Below, piece by piece: positions 1 through 6,727 of a stretch of 8,480 nucleotides of DNA. The stretch spans positions 1 through 8,480 of the forward strand of contig JAZRKJ010000046.1 in NCBI GenBank assembly GCA_045646245.1, given 5' to 3'. Each line of letters starts with the position of its first letter. Position 1 is the first letter of the stretch. A program made the position numbers and the translations under genes. This stretch comes from SIG607 sp045646245 (GTDB taxonomy: Bacteria; Bacillota; Clostridia; Oscillospirales; Acutalibacteraceae). The notes beneath the pieces are model-generated. The model searched no databases and was not told the origin of the DNA. It saw only the letters and a program-made list of their open reading frames with translations.

Positions 1-435
1 AGTTTTCCACCAGAGATGAGTAGAGGCAAAAATAAAGAGCTTACCGTTTTCCTTAATGCGGAATACTGCAATGCAGTAGGATTTTGTTTTATCGTTATTA
101 AATTTACCCTCAAAACCCGGAACCTCGAGAGGATAAATAAGGTAATCTGAATCGATAAGCTCTAATTTGTCGGAGCGGTAGATGATGGGTGTATCTCTGC
201 CCCAAAGAAGCGCAAAGGGGAGTGTACCATCTTCCTTAAAGCGCTGCATAAGGTTATCGGCTAAACGTGCGGTACATTCCTGAAGACCGATTACGTCGGG
301 AAGAGTATCCTTGTAAACCTTTAAAAAGCCTTTTGATCTGTGCTCTGCAGAACAGTCCTCTCCCTTTTCAGCCCAAGTATCGCAATTGCTTTCCGCGCAC
401 CAGATATTGTTACTCATAAGTCTTAATTTTGCCAT
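1..435 (-). CDS. Endonuclease/exonuclease/phosphatase family protein, N-terminal part (runs off the window)
   Basis: The minus-strand frame opens at ATG 435-433 and stays open for 145 codons to the window edge, so the C-terminal part is missing. The protein starts MAKLRLMSNNIW, the first beta strand and Asn-containing motif of the EEP (DNase I/exonuclease III-like) fold. DVIGLQEC follows at about residues 47-54, and its Glu is the usual metal ligand. STHLWWK near the end of the visible part carries the conserved Thr-His. There is no signal peptide, so the protein is probably cytosolic. EEP members hydrolyse phosphodiesters or phosphomonoesters in nucleic acids, sugar phosphates or lipids; the substrate cannot be told from this half. 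The start is supported by GAGGTGA ending about 5 nt upstream. It is transcribed divergently from the FAD oxidoreductase operon. Family assignment is firm; specific function is unknown. Confidence 0.88.
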   Translation of the reverse strand, partial: MAKLRLMSNNIWCAESNCDTWAEKGEDCSAEHRSKGFLKVYKDTLPDVIGLQECTARLADNLMQRFKEDGTLPFALLWGRDTPIIYRSDKLELIDSDYLIYPLEVPGFEGKFNNDKTKSYCIAVFRIKENGKLFIFASTHLWWKT

Positions 436-464
436 AAAAATCACCTCATAATTGATATGGTTTT

Positions 465-492
465 ATTATAACAAATAAGGCGGTAAAGTCGA
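465..492 (-). promoter_or_regulatory. Probable sigma-A promoter of the EEP-family gene
   Basis: Read on the minus strand, a perfect TATAAT -10 lies at 470-465. A TCGACT -35-like hexamer lies at 492-487, with a 16-nt spacer. Transcription would start near 458, giving a short leader with the ribosome binding site before ATG 435. The -35 is weak. It overlaps one of two 7-bp direct repeats (484-490 and 496-502), which may be relevant to control. Confidence 0.55.
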
Positions 493-517
493 TGATAAAG
501 TCAAATTAGTTTTTCTA

Positions 518-546
518 TTGAATGGTGGATTTTTTTGTGTTATAAT
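518..546 (+). promoter_or_regulatory. Sigma-A promoter of the FAD oxidoreductase-coaX-ECF operon
   Basis: TTGAAT (518-523) and TATAAT (541-546) are separated by an optimal 17-nt spacer, a near-consensus vegetative promoter. The predicted start is near 552-554, leaving a leader of under 20 nt with ribosome binding site AGAGGTGG (558-565) before the GTG start at 570. So short a leader leaves no room for a riboswitch; any control would be at initiation. Confidence 0.8.
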
Positions 547-569
547 AAAGTAAAAATAGAGGTGGTAGT

Positions 570-1772
570 GTGTCAAAGATTATTGAAACCGAACGTGAAT
601 TAGAGGTTGTATCTAATTATGACGTAGTCGTTTGCGGCGGCGGTATTGCTGGTATTTCTGCGGCGCTGGCTTCCGCAAGACAGGGCGCAAAAACCTTACT
701 TATTGAACGTGAATATATGCTTGGCGGTTTAGCTACCGCAGGGCTTATTGCAATTTATTTGCCCCTTTGTGACGGTATGGGTAAGCAGGTTTCTTTCGGC
801 ATTGCCGAAGAGCTTTTAAGGCTTTCTATTGAAAAGGGAAGCGAGGGCAGACACCTTCCTGAGTGTTGGAAAGGGGAAGGCTCTGTAGAAGAAAGAGCAA
901 AAAAGCGTTTTAAGGTGCAGTATAACCCACAGGTTTTTGCAATTCTTGCCGAAAAGCTTCTCATAAAAGAAGGGGTAGACCTTCTTTACGGTACCGTTGT
1001 TTGCAATACTGCTTGTGAAAACGGTAAAATCACCCACCTTATTACCGAAAATAAATCCGGCAGACAGGCTATAAAGCTAAAAAGCGTAGTTGATGCTACG
1101 GGAGATGCCGATATTGTACATTTATGCGGCGAAAAGGAAGCTCTTTTTGGTCAGGGAAATATTCTTGCAGGCTGGTATTACGAGTTTTATGAAGGGAAGG
1201 TGCGTATGCGTCCGCTTGGCGCTTGTGACGTGCCTGATGGGGATAAAGACCTTAAAAAGCCCAAGCTTCTCACCAACCGCCGTTTTACAGGGCTTGACGG
1301 TAAGGAGCTTACCGAACAGGTAATACTCGGACACGATGTTGCTTTAAATAACTTTTTTGATAAAGGCAACGTTACTGACGAACATTCTTTAGTTACGCTT
1401 CCCACCATTCCTCAAATTCGTATGACCCGCCGTATTGACGGTATTACGGTTATGGCAGATACCGATAAACACACGGAATTTGACGACAGCGTTGGGCTTT
1501 TCTCCGACTGGAGAAAAAGAGGCCCCGTTTATGAGCTTCGTTTTTCCGCCCTTCACGGCGAAAAATTTAAAAACCTTATTTGCGCCGGCAGAAATATTTC
1601 GGCAAACGATGCTATGTGGGATATTACAAGAGTTATTCCCGTATGTGCAGTAAGCGGTGAAGCGGCAGGTACAGCCGCCGCCATAAGCGATGATTTTACA
1701 AAAACCGATTATAACAAGCTTTCTTGTATTTTAAAGAATAACGGTGTTAAACTTCACGAAAGGGAACTGTAA
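570..1772 (+). CDS. FAD-dependent oxidoreductase (FAD_oxidored / PF12831-type)
   Basis: The 400-residue soluble flavoprotein has an N-terminal Rossmann dinucleotide-binding fold: VVVCGGGIAGISAA at about 19-32 contains GxGxxG, and Glu46 (LLIERE) is placed to bind the adenosine ribose. MLGGLATAG at about 50-58 follows, then VVDATGDADI in the middle. A C-terminal FAD-closing segment has CAGRNISANDAMWDITRV and SGEAAGTAAA. This layout is that of the FAD-dependent oxidoreductase family often annotated simply by cofactor; the substrate is not known. The GTG start is chosen because AGAGGTGG sits 4 nt upstream and no better ATG exists. It is the first gene of an operon; its stop lies 1 nt before the coaX ATG, so the two are probably translationally coupled. 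Co-expression with coaX does not prove a role in CoA metabolism. Confidence 0.88.
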   Translation: MSKIIETERELEVVSNYDVVVCGGGIAGISAALASARQGAKTLLIEREYMLGGLATAGLIAIYLPLCDGMGKQVSFGIAEELLRLSIEKGSEGRHLPECWKGEGSVEERAKKRFKVQYNPQVFAILAEKLLIKEGVDLLYGTVVCNTACENGKITHLITENKSGRQAIKLKSVVDATGDADIVHLCGEKEALFGQGNILAGWYYEFYEGKVRMRPLGACDVPDGDKDLKKPKLLTNRRFTGLDGKELTEQVILGHDVALNNFFDKGNVTDEHSLVTLPTIPQIRMTRRIDGITVMADTDKHTEFDDSVGLFSDWRKRGPVYELRFSALHGEKFKNLICAGRNISANDAMWDITRVIPVCAVSGEAAGTAAAISDDFTKTDYNKLSCILKNNGVKLHEREL

Positions 1773-1773
1773 A

Positions 1774-2547
1774 ATGATTTTAGCCATTGATATAGGTAAT
1801 ACAAACGTAACTTTAGGCGTTTACAGAAATGAAAAATTTATTCTTACCGCTCGTCTTGCTACCGAAACGGGAAGAACAAGCGACCAGTATGCAATAGATA
1901 TAAAAGACGTTTTATCTCTTCACGGGGAAGATTACCGTAAAATTGAGGGATGTATAATTTCCTCTGTTGTTCCCGCTGTGGGTGACGCCGTTGCAAGGGG
2001 TATAACCGCCCTTTGCGGCATTAAACCGATGGTGCTTGGCCCCGGTCTTAAAACAGGACTTAATATTAAAATTGATAACCCTGCACAGCTTGGCGCCGAC
2101 CTGGCGGCAGGAGCAGTCGGCGCTCTTTCTAAATATCCCACTCCCTGTATTGTTATTGATATGGGAACCGCCACAACCGTAAGCTTTCTCGGCAAAAACG
2201 GTGAAATGATGGGCGGCGCTATTGCCGCAGGGGTAAGGCTTACCTTAAAGGCACTTTTTGAGAATACTGCGCAACTGCCGTCGGTAAACATAGAAGCTCC
2301 GCAAAGTGTTATAGGTACCAACACCGTTGACTGTATGAAGTCGGGGCTTGTGTTCGGTGCTTCTGCTATGATAGACGGACTTATTTCACGTATGGAAAAA
2401 GAGCAGGGAAGGGTTAAAACAATAGTTGCTACAGGTGGGCTTTCAAAAGAAATTATCCGCCATTGCGACCACGATATTATATATGACGAAAATCTCCTTT
2501 TGGACGGTCTTCTCACTATCTATAAAAAGAATCTTCAAACTGTTTAA
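1774..2547 (+). CDS. coaX: Type III pantothenate kinase
   Basis: CoaX phosphorylates pantothenate with ATP to 4'-phosphopantothenate, the committed step of CoA synthesis. The 257-residue protein has the family's usual length and ASKHA-type fold motifs. The phosphate-binding DIGNTN is at residues 6-11, and LGAD at 106-109 has Asp109 as the expected catalytic base. DMGTATT is at 129-135, GGAIAAG at 147-153 and VATGGL at 218-223. The Arg commonly found after the catalytic Asp (GADR) is Leu here. Type III enzymes are typically K+-dependent dimers and resist CoA feedback, which is family knowledge. The start at ATG 1774 is preferred over an upstream in-frame ATG inside the previous gene, because AAGGGA (1760-1765) precedes it and the sequence begins directly with the first beta strand. 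It lies 1 nt after the oxidoreductase stop and upstream of an ECF S component. Confidence 0.95.
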   Translation: MILAIDIGNTNVTLGVYRNEKFILTARLATETGRTSDQYAIDIKDVLSLHGEDYRKIEGCIISSVVPAVGDAVARGITALCGIKPMVLGPGLKTGLNIKIDNPAQLGADLAAGAVGALSKYPTPCIVIDMGTATTVSFLGKNGEMMGGAIAAGVRLTLKALFENTAQLPSVNIEAPQSVIGTNTVDCMKSGLVFGASAMIDGLISRMEKEQGRVKTIVATGGLSKEIIRHCDHDIIYDENLLLDGLLTIYKKNLQTV

Positions 2548-2568
2548 TCCTGCATAATGCAGATTAAA
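2543..2568. repeat. Inverted repeat overlapping the coaX stop codon
   Basis: TTTAAT (2543-2548), a single unpaired C, then CTGCAT (2550-2555) pair around A2556 with ATGCAG (2557-2562) and ATTAAA (2563-2568). The core CTGCATAATGCAG is a perfect odd palindrome. No T-tract follows, so it is not a standard terminator. It could be a DNA operator or an mRNA processing or stability hairpin between coaX and the S-component gene. Confidence 0.6.
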
Positions 2569-2576
2569 ATATATGA

Positions 2577-2598
2577 ACTGTACCCCAAAAGGGACAGT
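2577..2598 (+). repeat. Hairpin directly ahead of the ECF S-component ribosome binding site
   Basis: ACTGT (2577-2581), a bulged A and CCC (2583-2585) pair with GGG (2591-2593) and ACAGT (2594-2598) across a CAAAA loop, an 8-bp stem with one bulge. It ends 3 nt before GGAGG (2602-2606). It may influence translation of the transporter gene or stabilise its mRNA. It has no T-tract and so is not a terminator. Confidence 0.5.
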
Positions 2599-2614
2599 AT
2601 CGGAGGTAATTAAA

Positions 2615-3202
2615 ATGACAAAATCAGTAAACAGAAGGGAACAGACTCAAAAATTGGTTCTGGGGGCAATACTTACCGCAATTGTGGTTGTGCTGCAGCT
2701 TATGGGCTCTTTCATACGCCTTGGCCCGTTTTCAATTTCTTTGGTGCTCGTTCCTATAGTAATTGGTTCTGCTATGTGTGGGTACAAAATCGGCGCTTGG
2801 CTGGGTTTTGTGTTTGGCGTAGCGGTACTGCTCAGCGGAGATGCGGCGTCGTTCTTTGCAATTGACATACTCGGCACAGTAGCGACGGTTCTTCTTAAAG
2901 GTACTCTTTGCGGCCTTGTGGCAGGACTTGTATACAAACTTTTCGAAAAGAAAAACCGTTATCTTGCCGTTATTGCGGCGGCTATAATCTGCCCTATTGT
3001 CAATACCGGTGTGTTCCTTCTTGGTTGCACAGTTTTCTTTTTGCCCACAATTGCGGAATGGGGCGCGGCTAACGGCTTCCAAAACGCTGTCAGCTATATG
3101 TTCCTGGGACTTGCAGGCGGAAACTTCCTTGTTGAACTTGCCGCCAACATAATTCTTGCTCCCGCTATTTTAAGAATTATTTCAATTAAGAAGCATAATT
3201 AA
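2615..3202 (+). CDS. ECF transporter S component, probably for a CoA precursor (PanT-like by context)
   Basis: The 195-residue integral membrane protein has about six hydrophobic segments (roughly 13-33, 39-58, 60-75, 84-108, 114-145 and 160-186). Basic residues lie at the N-terminus and in the loop KKNR at 112-115. The first helix carries AILTA, fitting the AxxxA motif by which S components contact the EcfT scaffold. Size and layout match the PF12822-type S components. These bind a vitamin and need a separate energising module (EcfA, EcfA', EcfT), which is not in this window, so use of a shared group II module is inferred. Adjacency to coaX suggests pantothenate as the substrate, but that is inference only. 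The start is ATG 2615, because GGAGG (2602-2606) lies 8 nt upstream; an in-frame ATG at 2573 has no such site. It is the last gene before the terminator at 3211. Confidence 0.85.
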   Translation: MTKSVNRREQTQKLVLGAILTAIVVVLQLMGSFIRLGPFSISLVLVPIVIGSAMCGYKIGAWLGFVFGVAVLLSGDAASFFAIDILGTVATVLLKGTLCGLVAGLVYKLFEKKNRYLAVIAAAIICPIVNTGVFLLGCTVFFLPTIAEWGAANGFQNAVSYMFLGLAGGNFLVELAANIILAPAILRIISIKKHN

Positions 3203-3210
3203 ACTTTTTC

Positions 3211-3267
3211 AGCAGTGTTTTTTGGGAAAATCATCAAAAAACACTGCTTTAATATTTATTTATTTAA
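3211..3267 (+). terminator. Rho-independent terminator of the coaX-ECF operon
   Basis: AGCAGTGTTTTTT (3211-3223) and AAAAAACACTGCT (3236-3248) form a perfect 13-bp stem with a 12-nt loop. A T-rich tail (TTAATATTTATTTATTT) follows. It begins 9 nt after the S-component stop. Confidence 0.88.
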
Positions 3268-3304
3268 TAAAAAAGGAAAATTTCGTAAAAACTAAAAAAA
3301 ATAC

Positions 3305-3333
3305 TTTATTTTTTACTTTATATTTGCTATAAT
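3305..3333 (+). promoter_or_regulatory. Promoter of ppdK (extended -10, A/T-rich upstream region)
   Basis: TATAAT (3328-3333) is preceded by TGC (3325-3327), an extended -10. The -35 position holds only TTTATT (3305-3310, 17-nt spacer). Runs of A and T at about 3268-3318 could act as an UP element. The predicted start near 3340 leaves a leader of about 64 nt ending in TAGGAGGTTGA, with GGAGG (3389-3393) 10 nt before the ATG. The strong signals fit the highly biased codon use of ppdK. Confidence 0.72.
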
Positions 3334-3403
3334 AAATTGGATACTCTTATTGAGTTTATTAAAAATTGGAGAAATCCAGAAAAATATAGGAGGTTGATTC
3401 GTA

Positions 3404-6034
3404 ATGAGTCACAAGTTTGTTTACCTGTTCAGAGAAGGCGACGCTTCTATGCGTGAGCTCCTCGGCGGTAAGGGTGCTAACCTTGCAGAAATGACCAAGA
3501 TCGGTCTTCCTGTTCCCCAGGGCTTCACCGTAACCACCGAAGCCTGTACTCAGTACTATGAGGACGGCAGAAAAATTAATGATGATATCCAGGCACAGAT
3601 TATGGAGTACATCGATAAGATGGAAGAAATCACCGGCAAGAAGTTCGGCGATAAGGAGAATCCTCTCCTCGTTTCCGTTCGTTCCGGTGCCCGTGCATCC
3701 ATGCCCGGTATGATGGACACTATTCTTAACCTCGGTCTTAATGAAGACGTTGTTGAAACCATGGCTGCTAAGTCCGGCAATGCTCGTTGGGCTTACGACT
3801 GCTACAGAAGATTCATTCAGATGTATTCTGACGTAGTTATGGAAGTTGGTAAGAAGTATTTTGAAGAGCTTATCGACAAAATGAAGGAAGAAAAGGGCGT
3901 AACTCAGGACGTTGAGCTTACCGCTGAAGACCTTAAAGAACTTGCTAACCAGTTCAAAGCTGAATACAAGTCCAAGATTGGTAAAGACTTCCCCTCTGAT
4001 CCTAAGGAACAGTTAATGGGCGCAGTTGAAGCTGTATTCCGTTCTTGGGACAACCCCCGTGCAAACGTTTACCGTCGTGACAACGATATTCCCTATAGCT
4101 GGGGTACCGCTGTTAACGTACAGATGATGGCTTTCGGTAACATGGGTGATAACTGTGGTACCGGTGTTGCCTTTACCCGTGACCCTGCTACCGGTGAAAA
4201 GGGCCTTATGGGTGAATTCCTCACCAACGCACAGGGTGAAGACGTTGTTGCTGGTGTTCGTACTCCTATGCCTATTGCTGAAATGGCTGAAAAGTTCCCC
4301 GCAGCATTTGAAGAATTCAACAAGGTTTGCGCTATCCTTGAAGACCACTACAGAGATATGCAGGATATGGAATTTACCGTAGAAGACGGTAAGCTCTTTA
4401 TGCTCCAGACCAGAAATGGTAAGAGAACTGCTAAGGCTGCTCTTAAGATTGCTTGTGACCTCGTAGACGAAGGTATGATCGATGAAAAGCAGGCTGTTGC
4501 TATGATCGACCCCAGAAACCTTGATACTCTTCTCCATCCCCAGTTCGACGTTAAGGCTCTGAAAGCTGCTACTCCTGCAGGTAAGGGTCTCGGCGCTTCT
4601 CCCGGAGCTGCTTGCGGTAAGGTTGTATTCACCGCTGAAGATGCTGAAATCTGGAATGCAAGAGGAGAAAAGGTTGTTCTCGTTCGTCTTGAAACCTCTC
4701 CTGAAGACATCACCGGTATGAAGGCTTCTCAGGGTATTCTTACCGTTCGTGGCGGTATGACTTCTCACGCTGCCGTTGTTGCCCGTGGTATGGGTACCTG
4801 CTGTGTATCCGGTTGCGGCGACATCATTATGGATGAAGAAAATAAGAAGTTCACTCTTGCAGGCAAGACCTACAATGAAGGCGACTATATTTCTATCGAC
4901 GGTTCTACCGGTAACATTTACGATGGTATCATCCCCACCGTTGACGCTGAAATCGCAGGCGAATTCGGCAGAATTATGGCTTGGGCTGATAAGTACAGAA
5001 CCCTTAAGGTTCGTACCAACGCTGATACTCCTGCCGACGCTAAGAAGGCTCGTGAGCTCGGTGCTGAAGGTATCGGTCTCTGCCGTACCGAGCATATGTT
5101 CTTCGAAGCTGAAAGAATTGCTGCTTTCCGTGAAATGATCTGTGCTGACACCGTAGAAGAGAGAGAAGCTGCTCTTGCTAAGATTCTTCCCTATCAGCAG
5201 GGCGACTTTGAAAAGCTTTATGAAGCTCTTGAAGGTAATCCCGTTTGCATCCGTTTCCTTGATCCTCCTCTCCATGAGTTCGTACCCACCGAAGAGGCTG
5301 ACATCAAGGCTCTTGCAGATGCTCAGGGCAAAACCGTACAGGATATTAAGAATATCATCACCTCTCTCCACGAGTTCAACCCCATGATGGGTCATCGTGG
5401 CTGCCGTCTTGCAGTTACCTATCCTGAAATTGCTAAGATGCAGACTTCTGCTGTTATCCGTGCAGCAATTGCAGTTTCGAAGGCTCATCCCGACTGGAAC
5501 CTCGTTCCCGAAATTATGATTCCTCTTACCGGCGAAGTTAAAGAGCTTAAGTTCGTTAAGGACGTAGTTGTTGCTACTGCTGACGCTGAAATCGCTGCTG
5601 CAGGCGCTGACCTTAAGTACGAAGTTGGTACTATGATGGAAATCCCCAGAGCTTGTCTTACTGCTGACGAAATCGCTAAGGAAGCTGAATTCTTCTGCTT
5701 CGGTACTAACGACCTTACTCAGATGACCTTCGGCTTCTCCAGAGACGACGCTGGTAAGTTCCTTACTGCTTACTATGACAGCAAGATTTACGAAAATGAT
5801 CCCTTCGCTAAGCTCGACCAGACCGGCGTAGGTAAACTTATGGATATGGCTGTTAAGATGGGTAAAGTTACACGTCCTGAAATCCACTGCGGTATCTGCG
5901 GTGAGCACGGCGGTGACCCTGTTTCCGTTGAGTTCTGCCACAAGATTGGCCTCGACTACGTATCCTGCTCTCCCTTCCGCGTTCCGATCGCACGCCTCGC
6001 TGCTGCTCAGGCTGCTATAAAGTCTGGCAAGTAA
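3404..6034 (+). CDS. ppdK: Pyruvate, phosphate dikinase
   Basis: The enzyme interconverts ATP + pyruvate + Pi and AMP + PEP + PPi, a cytosolic glycolysis/gluconeogenesis step that clostridia often run with PPi. At 876 residues it is full length and close to the Clostridium symbiosum enzyme. The N-terminal ATP-grasp part shows GGKGANLAEM (21-30), SVRSGARASMPG (91-102) and LQTRNGKR with Gln335 and Arg337. The swivelling domain has GGMTSHAAV with phosphoryl-carrier His455. The C-terminal PEP/pyruvate TIM barrel has Arg561 (CRTEH), Arg617 (RFLDPPLHEF), Glu746 (MMEIPRA), and HCGICGEHGG with catalytic Cys832. The start is fixed by GGAGG at 3389-3393. Codon use is strongly restricted (CGT, GGT, ACC, CTC), as in highly expressed genes. 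It has its own promoter and appears monocistronic. No regulatory kinase/phosphorylase gene is nearby. Confidence 0.98.
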   Translation: MSHKFVYLFREGDASMRELLGGKGANLAEMTKIGLPVPQGFTVTTEACTQYYEDGRKINDDIQAQIMEYIDKMEEITGKKFGDKENPLLVSVRSGARASMPGMMDTILNLGLNEDVVETMAAKSGNARWAYDCYRRFIQMYSDVVMEVGKKYFEELIDKMKEEKGVTQDVELTAEDLKELANQFKAEYKSKIGKDFPSDPKEQLMGAVEAVFRSWDNPRANVYRRDNDIPYSWGTAVNVQMMAFGNMGDNCGTGVAFTRDPATGEKGLMGEFLTNAQGEDVVAGVRTPMPIAEMAEKFPAAFEEFNKVCAILEDHYRDMQDMEFTVEDGKLFMLQTRNGKRTAKAALKIACDLVDEGMIDEKQAVAMIDPRNLDTLLHPQFDVKALKAATPAGKGLGASPGAACGKVVFTAEDAEIWNARGEKVVLVRLETSPEDITGMKASQGILTVRGGMTSHAAVVARGMGTCCVSGCGDIIMDEENKKFTLAGKTYNEGDYISIDGSTGNIYDGIIPTVDAEIAGEFGRIMAWADKYRTLKVRTNADTPADAKKARELGAEGIGLCRTEHMFFEAERIAAFREMICADTVEEREAALAKILPYQQGDFEKLYEALEGNPVCIRFLDPPLHEFVPTEEADIKALADAQGKTVQDIKNIITSLHEFNPMMGHRGCRLAVTYPEIAKMQTSAVIRAAIAVSKAHPDWNLVPEIMIPLTGEVKELKFVKDVVVATADAEIAAAGADLKYEVGTMMEIPRACLTADEIAKEAEFFCFGTNDLTQMTFGFSRDDAGKFLTAYYDSKIYENDPFAKLDQTGVGKLMDMAVKMGKVTRPEIHCGICGEHGGDPVSVEFCHKIGLDYVSCSPFRVPIARLAAAQAAIKSGK

Positions 6035-6042
6035 TTCCGGCT

Positions 6043-6162
6043 TACTTTAACTTCGCAGAATTTACGCTCACCGAAAAGGATGCTAAGGAATATAAATATT
6101 CCAAATCCACAAAACAACGTGTGCATAAATGGAAAGATATTAAAGTAAAACTCTATATCTAA
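6043..6162 (+). pseudogene. 3' remnant of an unidentified gene after ppdK
   Basis: A 39-codon tail ending at TAA 6160-6162 reads YFNFAEFTLTEKDAK, continues through KYSKSTKQRVHKWKD and ends KVKLYI. It looks like the basic, charged C-terminus of a soluble protein rather than random sequence. It has no ATG, GTG or TTG start with a ribosome binding site. Upstream the frame stays open into the last codons of ppdK (from 5932), but in a different frame from ppdK. A strong terminator follows 4 nt after the stop, as expected for the natural end of a gene. I read it as the surviving 3' end of a gene whose 5' part was lost at a rearrangement between the ppdK stop and about 6043. I do not recognise the family. 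A chance open frame cannot be excluded. Confidence 0.45.
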
Positions 6163-6166
6163 AACG

Positions 6167-6207
6167 ACTCCCCGATTACAGAAATGTAGTCGGGGAGTTT
6201 TTCTTTT
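6167..6207 (+). terminator. Strong rho-independent terminator downstream of ppdK and the remnant
   Basis: ACTCCCCGATTACA (6167-6180) and TGTAGTCGGGGAGT (6185-6198) form a 14-bp stem with one G-U pair. They close on a GAAA tetraloop and are followed by TTTTCTTTTT. It probably terminates ppdK transcription, 133 nt after its stop, since no other terminator lies between. Confidence 0.93.
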
Positions 6208-6239
6208 TATAACAAGGCATAGATTTTTAATTGTGTATA

Positions 6240-6248
6240 TGCTATAAT
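6240..6248 (+). promoter_or_regulatory. Extended -10 promoter of the immunity-nuclease pair
   Basis: TGC-TATAAT at 6240-6248 is a full extended -10; no recognisable -35 lies 16-18 nt upstream. The start would fall near 6255, giving a leader of about 45 nt with AGAGGAG (6283-6289) 9 nt before the GTG at 6299. The leader otherwise shows no clear structure. Confidence 0.6.
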
Positions 6249-6298
6249 TGCTACAGAAACAAAAGCCATAATATTTAAAACTAGAGGAGTACATAAAA

Positions 6299-6724
6299 GT
6301 GATTTCCAATCAATTATTAGAACTAATAGAAAAAATTAGCAAACAAGGAAAAATGTCATTCTTAGAAAAGGCTACTCAAGAGCAAATCGAAATGTTTGAA
6401 CACAATAACAAAATCAAACTTCCAAACAAATTAAAAGAGTGGTTTGAAATTTCTGATGGTGGCGAGTTTTTTCTACCTGCCGGAATACAATTATATGGTG
6501 TAGCACATAAGCCTATAATCAATGTAAATGACAACGATAGACCTAATGACAGTTATATTGTAATTGGTGCATTGGCTTCGGGCGACCCTATATTGTGTGA
6601 AAAATCGGGACAAAAAATTGCTATTTATAATCATCAAGACAACACCATTGAAGATGATGAAGTATACGAAGACTTTTTTATGTTCTTGGCTGACCTTTAT
6701 AACCTATTAGGAATAGGGGGCTAA
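6299..6724 (+). CDS. SUKH-family (SMI1/KNR4) immunity-type protein
   Basis: The 141-residue acidic, soluble protein has the SUKH layout. An N-terminal helix (ATQEQIEMFEHNN, 25-37) leads into LPNKLKEWFEISDGGEFF (41-58), the family's signature helix, turn and strand. Beta segments YIVIGALASGDPILCE (86-101) and KIAIYNHQDNTIED (106-119) follow, then a C-terminal helix YEDFFMFLADLYN (123-135). Most bacterial SUKH proteins neutralise a neighbouring toxin by binding it, and the GHH-type nuclease gene begins 3 nt after the stop. That makes it the probable antidote. The GTG start is supported by AGAGGAG 9 nt upstream; the first in-frame ATG (residue 19) would cut off part of the first helix. It is markedly more AT-rich than ppdK, which suggests acquired DNA. 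Its position before the toxin gene is unusual for polymorphic toxin loci. Confidence 0.85.
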   Translation: MISNQLLELIEKISKQGKMSFLEKATQEQIEMFEHNNKIKLPNKLKEWFEISDGGEFFLPAGIQLYGVAHKPIINVNDNDRPNDSYIVIGALASGDPILCEKSGQKIAIYNHQDNTIEDDEVYEDFFMFLADLYNLLGIGG

Positions 6725-6727
6725 GAA

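Noticed and set aside
1932..2516. A 194-codon minus-strand open frame inside coaX
   Set aside because: It is a shadow of coaX, whose product is unmistakable. The antisense product is Ser/Pro/Ile-rich, without recognisable motifs.
3341..3403. Possible riboswitch in the ppdK leader
   Set aside because: Only short weak pairings (ACTC/GAGT, GGA/TCC) are present. The leader of about 64 nt is too short for a known riboswitch class and has no terminator-like element.
4013..5941. A 642-codon open frame on the minus strand opposite ppdK
   Set aside because: It is an antisense shadow of a highly biased gene: restricted codons in ppdK (few that give stops on the other strand) leave the frame open. Its product is Ser/Thr/Asn/Val-rich with no family features, and it has no independent promoter or ribosome binding site that I can see.
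6007..6309. Minus-strand 100-codon open frame after ppdK, hydrophobic product
   Set aside because: It crosses a strong plus-strand terminator and the SUKH promoter and ends inside ppdK. It is best explained as the reverse of an A/T-rich intergenic region.
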